From Streblospio benedicti (taxonomy: Eukaryota > Annelida > Polychaeta > Spionida > Spionidae): 64,000 bases of DNA. A model generated the notes under the pieces. That model was not told the origin of the DNA. It worked only from the letters and a program-made list of their open reading frames with translations, and ran no database searches. The translations under genes and the position numbers were made by a program. The stretch lies in NCBI GenBank assembly GCA_019095985.1, contig CM032669.1, positions 37,983,040 through 38,047,039 of the forward strand, given 5' to 3'. Of this stretch, positions 56,139 to 64,000 are shown piece after piece. Within the stretch, counting starts at the first letter, position 1; every line of letters starts with the position of its first letter.

Positions 56139-57560
56139 CTGTAAAAGTTAAGGGAACGTATTATAAATATATTTTATATGCTGTATCGATATTAAGTTAA
56201 TCTTTTACTAGATCTATAACACAACTAAATACCTCATGGAAATAATTTAAAAAATATATATCAAACATTAAAGGGAAAAAACCTGAGCAATGCAGTGATC
56301 AAATACTATTAGAAAAAAGTCACATAGTCTGAAGTAAACGTAATAAGCTTTTGTGCAGTCATCTTCATCTGACTGTTTTCTGACTGTTTTTATAACGTTA
56401 TAATTTGCAATAAGTCATTGGCAATAAAAAATACATGTGATACAGAGTATTTAGTGCATGTTAGTTGTTCTGGTCATCTGCAGTCTGCATCAGCCTTCAG
56501 AGACATCACTTTCCAAACATTTTTTTAAAACATAATTTGTTACTTTTGAAGTCCCACTGGCCAACGTCCACCCCTTGCCCTCATGCTTGCCCCATCAGGA
56601 ATCAAACATTCGACTTAAACTCATGTTTACATTGATAGATTAACATAATGTTTAATTGGTTTACTATAAAAGAGGGTAAAGTGCTGCATATTCAAATGCT
56701 TAGGTTTTAATAAATCTAAATCTCATGTTATATACAATAAGTATAAACCTATCTACAAAGTAATTGGCAGTGTGCAACATGGACTAATTGAATTTAATAT
56801 AAACAGACAGTTTGTGGACTTCTATTGCCTGGAGTAATGTGATTCAGAAATGATGTGCAAAGTGGTTCTTGAAATGTCTTACGTTCAAATGCTAATAGTG
56901 CCCAAAGGGCACAGAAGTACATGGTAAGTGATCACTCTACAGTGTTACTAGAAATATCTTACCACATTTAAAGTGTCAATAAATTGTGTATAGAAACGAA
57001 ATGCTTGGAGTGATAGGAAAACTATTGTAAGAATCTTGATTAAACTTACCAAAATCTCGTTTGCAATATTTGCCTTTGTTCATGCGCCGGCTGTACCTCT
57101 TGCAGTTCCCACAGTCAGTAGCTGAAGAAATATCAATACGAGTAAATAAAACAACTATGTTTTATTGTAATCTTTTAAAATCAAATATGACAAATAGAGA
57201 GGAAAAGGTGTCCCAGAAGCTCATGAGAGTGTCGCAGTAGCCAGTGGCAAATAGCTCTGCTGAATATGTTCATTCATTACATAATAAACTTCCAGTTCTT
57301 ATGTACGGTTTGCCTGCAAGCTGTATTGCTTTTTTCACAGCTTTCCTCTTTTACGTTTAAATTGTTTAACAAACAATGCAATAACTACCAAGTTAAAAAC
57401 TTAAAAAACACTATTGTTTGGAAACTGTTTGTTATAAAGGGAAATTAAGTCTTAAAAATGCTTGGGTTTTTTATCCAAAAGTTCACAATACATCTCTTAC
57501 CTTGATTAGTTTCTTTGTTATTGCCATAGTTCTCCCATGGTGAAGTTGGTTTAGGGATTT
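55834..57560 (-). CDS. NTN1: Netrin, last three coding exons (partial; 5' exons beyond the window)
   Basis: Coding exons 57560-57501, 57121-57050 and 56138-55834 join in phase to 144 residues and a stop. After a Pro/Asn-rich linker comes the Cys-rich entry to the NTR domain (ATDCGNCKRYSRRMNKGKYC, then KRDFALQVQIVERE). The NTR fold follows: WVKFSANVMNIFKR, RIKRGTSTIWVSADDLSCKC, RKTYLVIGKDGKAPDNDGIV, RWKDEWERRLRKFQ. This follows human netrin-1 ([58 protein letters not shown]) closely. The C-terminus is shorter than in vertebrates (ends RYCK). Netrins are secreted laminin-related guidance cues. The laminin and EGF-type exons must lie upstream, beyond 64000. Converges on syntaxin-8. Confidence 0.96.
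57050..57121 (-). CDS. NTN1: netrin coding exon (Cys-rich start of NTR)
   Basis: 72 nt encoding TDCGNCKRYSRRMNKGKYCK and RDF, with TTCTTCAG acceptor and TTTTG|GTAAGT donor. Confidence 0.95.
57501..57560 (-). CDS. NTN1: netrin coding exon (linker)
   Basis: 60 nt encoding IPKPTSPWENYGNNKETNQ, with TTTTTAG acceptor and CAAG|GTAAGA donor. Vertebrate netrin-1 has a similar variable linker (IPVAPPT...) before the NTR domain. Confidence 0.9.
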
Positions 57561-57734
57561 CTAAAAATACGGATAGGTATCAAAAATAAATGTTATGAAT
57601 GCACATCTTATTGGTAAGTAATGGCATGTAGTTTTCCATACATGATAGCTATTTGGTGTGTTTTATTTCTTCATTTTCATTTCATTTACAATTTATTTTA
57701 TTTTATGTTTGATAAATTATGTAATACAATTCTG

Positions 57735-57855
57735 CTAATAATGTGCTGACAGCAAGTTCATGGAGTAACATTTTCTATCATAATTTAAAAATGGTACTGA
57801 CTATTAAAGTAAAAGTATAGGAATGATACGCTATTTTTTTGCCAAATCTACACTA
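57735..57855 (-). repeat. Dispersed repeat, inverted relative of 63305-63405
   Basis: The minus strand here shares AATAGCGTATCATTC, CAGTACCATTTTT and TACTCCATGAACTTGCTGTC with the plus strand at 63305-63405. Confidence 0.7.
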
Positions 57856-58053
57856 ATTTTTATTATTCCGATTGGGTTACATATTGATGAACACTTACAT
57901 GAAAATGGCTTTTCAACTCTGTGGGAGAGACATTTTAAACAAGCCTAAATTGGGAATTACTGTATTTCCGCATTTTGAAGCCTAGGTGTGTATTGTTTTC
58001 AAAACATGTCTGGCATACGCGTTTATATGGGGGAGGCATCTATATAAAGGAGT

Positions 58054-58569
58054 GTTAACACAAAACTGGGATTCCTACATACCAACCAATTATTTCTATA
58101 CAATTACTATTAACGTAGTAAAAACATAGTACTACTATGTACAACATCCTTATAATTCCCAACACTAAGGGAGCAACCATCATTAATTGTACAGAGGGGG
58201 TGTTATTTGGTATTGACGAGATAAAAAGAATTGAACGCCCTCCCTAACTCTACGCTGAAATTGAATGCCCTCCCAATATGAACATTAAGAAACGTTAACA
58301 CAAAACTGGGATTCCTACAAACCAACCAATTATTTATATACAATTACTATTAATGGTAATAAAAACATTGTACTACTATGTACAACATCCTTATAACTCC
58401 CAGTAATAATTGATACCCCTCTGTACCACCAGCGCTAAGGGAGCAACCATCGTTAATTGTAAAGGGGGGGGGGGGGTCATTTGGTATTGACGAGATAAAA
58501 AAAATTGAATGCCCTCCCTAACTCTCTACGCTGAAATTGAATGCCATCCCCATATCAACATTAAGAAAC
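58054..58569. repeat. Tandem segmental duplication, about 240-bp unit
   Basis: 58054-58293 and 58294-58569 both begin GTTAACACAAAACTGGGATT and end AACATTAAGAAAC. The second carries about 27 extra bases. Each unit contains flanking DNA plus the left part of the Harbinger-like MITE, so only the second unit still has the full MITE. Confidence 0.85.
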
Positions 58570-58663
58570 TGAGAGCACCCTCCCTTCTGTGACCAAAGAA
58601 AATTGAGTGCCCCACCAACCACCAAATGACTGCTCCCCTGTACAATTAATGATGGTCGCTCAC
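58439..58663. mobile_element. Harbinger-like MITE, second full copy
   Basis: 225 bp flanked by TAA (58436-58438, 58664-58666), with the same ends and internal CCCTCCC phrases as 52310-52775. A truncated left part is at 58169-58293. Confidence 0.85.
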
Positions 58664-59221
58664 TAATCTAAAAACAGTTCTGGGAATTTAAGAAAAATCA
58701 TTGCTTGAAGGTTGTGCATGGGACAAGGGGGTGCATAGGGCTTTAATACGAGGGGAAAAAATATAAACAAATTTTGCTGTTCTAATCATGGTCCTAATCC
58801 CCAATACATTTTGGTGCACAACCTCCACCCTCGAGCTCCACCCCAGATTTGACCAGATATCAGATGCAAAGTGCACCCATGGAGAGCACACAATGCAATA
58901 AACCATCTAAATGATTCTCATTTGGAGCTCCGCTTATTCCTGGTTGTATGTTCTGTAGATTCAAAGTTAGTGAGTATATAGCCGTGATTCAATCCCCTTA
59001 ATGTTTGTGGAAGTGGGTCACAACATCTAACCAATCAAAAGCCCTACTGCCGAAATGCTGAGCAGCCTTAAGTTCAATATTAGAACGCGATATTGATTTT
59101 TTGCAACGTTGCAAACCATTGCCTTTAGTTCCACAGTAATAAATCCATTTCTCCCACTGCTAGATACGATACATTGACTGCTTTTTTTAAAAGACAATGT
59201 GAAGTATAAAACCGTGAAACC

Positions 59222-59640
59222 GTCTATTCTATTGCCTATGAGTCAACTTTATTCAAGTGATAATGCGCTCTCTGAGCACTCTTAATCTAATATAATCATT
59301 GGTCTAAATTTGATGGTCAAGTTTTAAATTGTATTAAAACATTTGGGGTTAGAACGATATAATATTGACATAAAATGGCTCTCTGATCGACAAACGTTAA
59401 TTGGCAAAGTGTTAAAATAAAACACACATGATGTTCATTAGGCATGGAAGCATTTCATCAAGTTTGAATGTGTTCTTTCAAGTTATGACAGAAAATGTGG
59501 AAAATGGACCACAAGTTGCCCTGTGGAAAGCACAATTTAATTGGCAAAGTGCCAAAAATCACTTTGGTTGTGTAATGTTTGAATGAAATTGGTTTGTAAA
59601 GTAAACGCATTAGGTTGTCCAGAGACATACATACATAGTC
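59222..59640. repeat. AATTGGCAAAGTGCC-family repeat, copy 2
   Basis: Starts within the right arm of the inverted repeat (ATTGCCTATGAGTCAAC, GCGCTCTCTGAGCACT). Follows the same order as 35597-36060, ending GGTTGTCCAGAGACATACAT. Confidence 0.75.
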
Positions 59641-59689
59641 AGTTTTTATGGTTATCAGTGAGTTACCCCAATAGAATTACCCTATACCT

Positions 59690-60790
59690 GAGCCCTGCGC
59701 AGGTGATGAGTTTGCACCCACATCCAAGCCCACATCAGGATGTTTAACAAAAACTGAGCTTGCACCCACAGCCGCACACAGATATCAATGGACAACCCGT
59801 AAAAACTCTTAAGAGCCAAAAACGTTATTGGCATTTACATTAAAGAACTCCACCCTTAATCAATGTGGGTAACATAGAGTTTCTTTAAAGGAAACGTGTG
59901 GCTATGATCTTGTGTCAAGTGCAAAGTAATTCAGTTTGAAAACATCCAGATGAACTATTACTATAAAAAAGTTATAAAGCCAATTATGTTCCTGTTTGCA
60001 ATATCAAAACTAGATCAAAAGTGTTCAAAGAACATGGCGTCGCTAGAACAACATTGACTTATGGGCAATTAAGATATATACTGAAACGATGTATACTTTA
60101 CAATTAAGAACTTTGAGGAGAAACAGCAGTGATCAATACAATGCAATATCCACAAGTGCCACGGTGTATATCACATACTAAATATTGATTTGCTCAGCAG
60201 CAAATAGCAAACAGCATTAAGTACACCTACTTTTTTTGCTGCTAATGAATTATTGATCCATGATTGTGCATTCAATACTAGTTAGAATGTTGAAATTGGA
60301 CCATAAATAACCCTGTAGAAACCATACTTTAATTGGCAACATGCCCAAAATCAAATCACTTTGGTGTCGCCTCATATCTCATAGTTGTGTAAAGTTTGAA
60401 CGAAATCCATTCATCGGTGAACGCTCTAGCTTGTCCAGAGACATATATACATACATACATATTGATGTACAAATGAACGAAACACAAAGCTTTAATTATA
60501 TAATGAAATACACCTACTGCACTTTTTAACGGAAGAGACGTATATGCACTTACAATCTGTAAAGCTGGAAAAGATGCTAGAATACTGTAACAAGTAGAAC
60601 ATGCGGGTTTCTTTGGGGCTTCTCTTTATGATTTTAAGCCTGAAAAGAGCCCGCGAAGCAAAATAATTTGTGCATTAAAACCTGCACCCACACCCACAGT
60701 ATAAGTGATGATTCAGCCCGCAGCCCACAAATTTGCGGGTGCAGACATCAGGCCCATGGGCTGCAGGGCCCGTGCAGGGCTCTGGTCCCT
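59690..60790. mobile_element. Non-autonomous DNA element with GAGCCCTGC ends, carrying another repeat
   Basis: The left end CCTGAGCCCTGCGCAGGTG and the right end GTGCAGGGCTCTGG are inverted relatives. GC-rich inner blocks of repeated CACCCACAGCC phrases lie at both sides. The centre holds copy 3 of the AATTGGCAAAGTGCC family. Flanking CCCTA on both sides may be a worn target duplication. A lone left end recurs at 62573-62690. Confidence 0.6.
60008..60490. repeat. AATTGGCAAAGTGCC-family repeat, copy 3
   Basis: The left arm (AGATCAAAAGTGTTCAAAGA, TTGACTTATGGGCAATTAAG) and the right part (AGTTTGAACGAAATCCATTC, CTAGCTTGTCCAGAGACATA, ACGAAACACAAAGCTTTAAT) match 35425-36085. Confidence 0.75.
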
Positions 60791-60829
60791 ACTGAAATGA
60801 GACACAGTTGGGGAATCTAATCCTAATTG

Positions 60830-62570
60830 GAGCAGTTATACAAGGCAAACTACTCTGGCAGTCCCTTTAAGAGGGCTGTGTGCCAGTAACCTATGATTAA
60901 CAGGGATTTTTGTCACACTCTCCCCCAGTTTTCACTTTACAAGGTCGTCCGCTTGTACGGGACTAACTTGTGCAATGAAAACTCACCCCGCAAAATATCC
61001 ATGTGTTATCCATGCGATGTTCTTGTGTAGTCGATCATCTTCGTGAGTAGCAGCTCCTATAAGTCACACCCGGCGGAGTGGACATCTGGAGTGGGCTTCA
61101 GGTGAAAAGAAAGAGTAGTTATCCCTAGGTCTTGGTCTGAAAGAAAGTAGGATTAGAAAACATCTCACACAAAATCAACACTAACATAGGGAAGTTGCAA
61201 ACTCACCCACTTCACACTCACGGCTAACTAATAAGTCTCACAACTTTCGTTGGGTTTGCCCGTTTGGAACCCGGACTGCGTGCGAGTTACCACTCAACCA
61301 CGCCCAGCCACAGACTGAAGTGATACTTACTAGTCTTATTCAAGATGCTAGCAAAGTGAGTTCCACTTGTACTTTTCCCTAGAAATGTATAGTTTAGTGA
61401 ACTGAATTCAAGCTACGTTCATTAACACTTAGAATACTGCCACTAGCTGAGAAATGCTACAAAGCATTTAGTGTCCTCCCTGTATAGTATCTCACTTGAT
61501 AGCTGAAACAAGCTTAAAAGTCTGAGCCTTTCACATCCAGACAACATGACGTGCAAGTGGTACATGGTAAGATTAGAGGGAGCCAATCTCCTCACCCCAG
61601 TACTGGCTCGATTTGCTCAACATTGAGTGTTCCTGTGGCTAGCCACCGAGTTACTCGGTTTCAGGGTGGCAAAATCCCCACCCCAGTACTTGCTCGTTCC
61701 TCGATCAACTAAGGTATCCTCTTGATGGCAGTTGAAATTGACTTTAAGTGCTCAGTGCTTGGTCAATTCATATCCGACTCACAATGAGACCAGAGTGTCT
61801 TGTGGGTGTCAGTTTTCAAATCCGGGTGGGAGTACGCTGAGCAACTGTCCAGTTTCCCATAATTCATTCCAGCAGCAGGCACTAACTACGAGTGAACTAT
61901 ACTGCATCCTTCTCGCAATCTACAGCAGTTGGTTTCCGGACTGCAAGTTCCCCTCATGTCCCTTGTAGCCTTGCAGAAGCTCATTCATTTCCATATCAAA
62001 GCAATCTTCTTAGGCTGAAGCCTGGTATCCTGGTTACAGCACCAAAACTGTCAACTTTTTACCCCTGATCCCTTTTCAGGCAACCAGTGATAACAGGTAT
62101 TACACACCTGGACTTCTCGTTGTGTTTAATTAGTCCCTAATACTGTGTGTCTGACTTTGTGTGTAAACGCAAACCGACAAGCCCCGTAGGCAGCTTCTAC
62201 CCGGTCCAGTGAACACAGGAATGGAGACGACTTCCTAAGGATGGCAAGCACAACTGTATGTAGCATGCAGCTCAAAACCCCCTTTTCCGGTGAAAGAGAC
62301 TATCTGTGCATTCTAATAATACTAACCACTCATCTACCTCACGAAAGGACAGACAGGGTGCCTATGGGCCGGCCACTCCGTGACGTATACATGTGGGGAA
62401 GGCAGAGGCTGGTCGCAGATTGAGAATAAGGGCCCAACTCCACAGGAGTTGGGTTGTCTGACCTATGACCACTCAGCACGGAATCTAAGCTCAAAGTGCC
62501 GCTAGTCGGCGTCCTATGCTTGGCACTGAAGTGCAACAAAGCATGTCTAAAAAAGAAAACAATCCCTAGT
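60830..62570. other. GC-richer unexplained block upstream of the netrin exons
   Basis: No protein reading. Contains a duplicated phrase CACCCCAGTACT(G/T)GCTCG (about 61594 and 61680), a tRNA-like stretch at 61253-61319, and a second possible B-box-like phrase near 61810 (GTTTTCAAATCC). Composition differs from the AT-rich surroundings, so an imported element or SINE cluster is likely. Confidence 0.4.
61253..61319 (-). repeat. Possible tRNA-derived SINE head
   Basis: On the minus strand GTGGTTGAGTGGTAACTC fits an A box and GGGTTCCAAACGGG a B box about 30 bp apart. The region between is too short for a true tRNA gene. Confidence 0.35.
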
Positions 62571-62572
62571 CC

Positions 62573-62690
62573 AGAGCCCTGCGCGGGTGATAAGTTTCCA
62601 CCCACAGCCGCACTGCTGGTTTAATGTGAAACCCACAGCCAAGCCCGCACCCTCATGTTTAACAAAATATTCAAGGACCCATGGGCAGGG
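62573..62690 (+). repeat. Lone left end of the GAGCCCTGC element
   Basis: Starts CCAGAGCCCTGCGCGGGTGA, with CACCCACAGCCGCAC and CCTCATGTTTAACAAAA as at 59690-59760. It is cut off by the GAGCTAAAA-family repeat. Confidence 0.65.
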
Positions 62691-62900
62691 GTCAATTTTT
62701 CCCCCAGGGGCATGACTCAAATATGGAATGATGATCATATAGGCATACAACTTGTGTGCAAGTTTAATGAAAATTGAATTAAAAACCATAAAGAAACTAT
62801 TGTGGAAATATGAATTGTGGACCAATGGACGACATATGGATGGACAACGTACAAAATGTGATCACAAAAGCCCACTTTGTCTCTGACTGATGAGCTAAAA
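62690..62900 (+). repeat. GAGCTAAAA-family repeat, copy 3
   Basis: Carries GGGGTCAATTTTTCCCCCAG, GGGGCATGACTCAAATATGG, ATATGAATTGTGGACCAATG and the end GTGATCACAAAAGCCCAC ... GATGAGCTAAAAA. Confidence 0.65.
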
Positions 62901-64000
62901 ATCATTGCTTTTATACATTAATCCATATACATTTTAATTTATTACACCACAAAAACAGAACATATTGTCTAGATCATGATCAATCTGAACTGAGTTTTAT
63001 ATCTTATACCTCAATTGATCAGGCTACTCAAATTAATAGATTAAATAGGTTACTGATGGTGTTGAGATCCAGAGATTGGGGTCACCTCAGAGTTGCGTTA
63101 AACAGTGGGACACAGTGGGGGTTGATTATGTGTGAATTCAGTTTTCTTGGGTGGCCACCAAATTTTTGTTGTGGGTCAGACTGAATAAAGAAATGTTCAA
63201 AATATCTGACACTGTCTCTCACAGAAACTGAAAATAATTTCATTTTCATGTAAGTGTTCACCATCTTGTAAGACAATTAGAATAATAAAAATTACAATGT
63301 AGATCTGGCAAAAAATAGCGTATCATTCGTCATCATATTCAGTACCATTTTTTAGTAATGATAGCAATTGCTACTCCATGAACTTGCTGTCAGAACATTA
63401 AAAATATACTGCGTATATCCACGGACTATGCCTGATGTGCAGAAAATGTGTCATTCTTTGTGTGGTATTAAACATTTTGAAAATCTTGTACAGTTAATAT
63501 CCTCAACAATGGAAGAGTGACCAACGGAAAAGTTGAATGATATAAAATTTTCTCCTATTATGATTGTGGATTAAACAACGGAAATCCTCTACAATGGAAG
63601 GATTTGTGACTGCAAATTGGGCTCTGTTGTTGAGGAAATTCACTGTATTATAAAGATCACTTAGAATCTAGAATGTAATTTTTAGTACAGTATATCATTT
63701 ATATAGTACACTAATATATTTATCATGTTTGAATAAGAAGCTCCTTGATACGAGAAAAACATAAAAACAGTTAAAATGTTGTCATAAAAATGTGTAAATA
63801 GTCGTGATCAGCTGGCCATGATCTTGAATTACCCTAAAAGCTGTATGTCCATGATGGAAGGACCCTTCTCTGACTATAAGGTCTACCATCAAATAATAAA
63901 TTTATCAAATAAATGTAAATACATACACATTTAAATGAGTAGCCCGTAAATTATTCTTGGTTCAGGGGCTAGTGAGCGTTTAGGGTGAGAAATATCAATG
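62901..64000. other. Right edge, netrin intron or upstream DNA
   Basis: AT-rich. Only the dispersed repeat at 63305-63405 (inverted relative of 57735-57855) was recognised; no netrin EGF or laminin exon was found. Confidence 0.4.

Noticed and set aside
61253-61319. Possible functional tRNA gene
   Set aside because: A and B boxes are too close and no full cloverleaf can be drawn; a decayed SINE head is more likely.
63082-63276. Minus-strand open frame tested as a netrin EGF or laminin exon
   Set aside because: Lacks the expected cysteine spacing; probably repeat-derived.
1-64000. CRISPR arrays, bacterial operons or integrated prophage
   Set aside because: No regularly spaced direct repeats of that kind; spliced animal genes and eukaryotic transposons throughout.

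Overview
The window looks like AT-rich nuclear DNA from an invertebrate bilaterian, probably marine. It carries three spliced animal genes with long introns: a fringe glycosyltransferase, syntaxin-8 and a netrin. These sit among many decayed LINEs, Penelope-like remnants, foldback elements, SINE-like repeats and one Ty3/Gypsy-type LTR retrotransposon. I cannot name the phylum from sequence alone.

Layout. (1) 1590-28897, minus strand: a Lunatic-fringe-like gene. Nine coding exons join in phase to about 367 residues; the short last coding exon was not found. (2) 28898-29109: only 212 bp separate the start codons of fringe (minus) and syntaxin-8 (plus), so the pair almost certainly shares a divergent promoter. 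(3) 29110-48109, plus strand: a complete syntaxin-8 gene. Eight coding exons join to exactly 233 codons including the stop, and the first exon has only 14 coding bases. (4) 55834-57560, minus strand: the last three coding exons of a netrin, including the whole C-terminal NTR domain; upstream exons lie off the right edge. Syntaxin-8 and netrin converge tail to tail, the same neighbour relation and orientation as STX8 and NTN1 in human.

Mobile DNA. Fringe intron 7 holds a stack of insertions. An old RTE-type LINE (plus) was hit by a young LINE (minus, 4116-7831) with a TGTAGT target duplication. That LINE was hit in turn by a TA-flanked pogo-like DNA element (5697-6482). A separate LINE 3' fragment (9248-9658) sits elsewhere in the same RTE copy. 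Fringe intron 1 holds an LTR retrotransposon (23289-27730) with 132-bp LTRs and a 5-bp target duplication. Syntaxin-8 intron 1 holds a CR1-like LINE cut by a hAT-type element with an 8-bp duplication, plus a Penelope-like unit. Three Penelope-like remnants (near 133, 33085 and 39711) share one build: a GIY-YIG-end fragment between inverted arms. Many smaller foldback elements, some with clear TTA, TAA or TA duplications, fill introns and intergenic DNA.

How the genes relate. Fringe acts in the Golgi on Notch-type EGF repeats, syntaxin-8 is a late-endosomal Qc-SNARE, and netrin is a secreted guidance cue. They do not form a pathway. What links them is chromosomal arrangement: one divergent promoter and one convergent, apparently ancient, pair.
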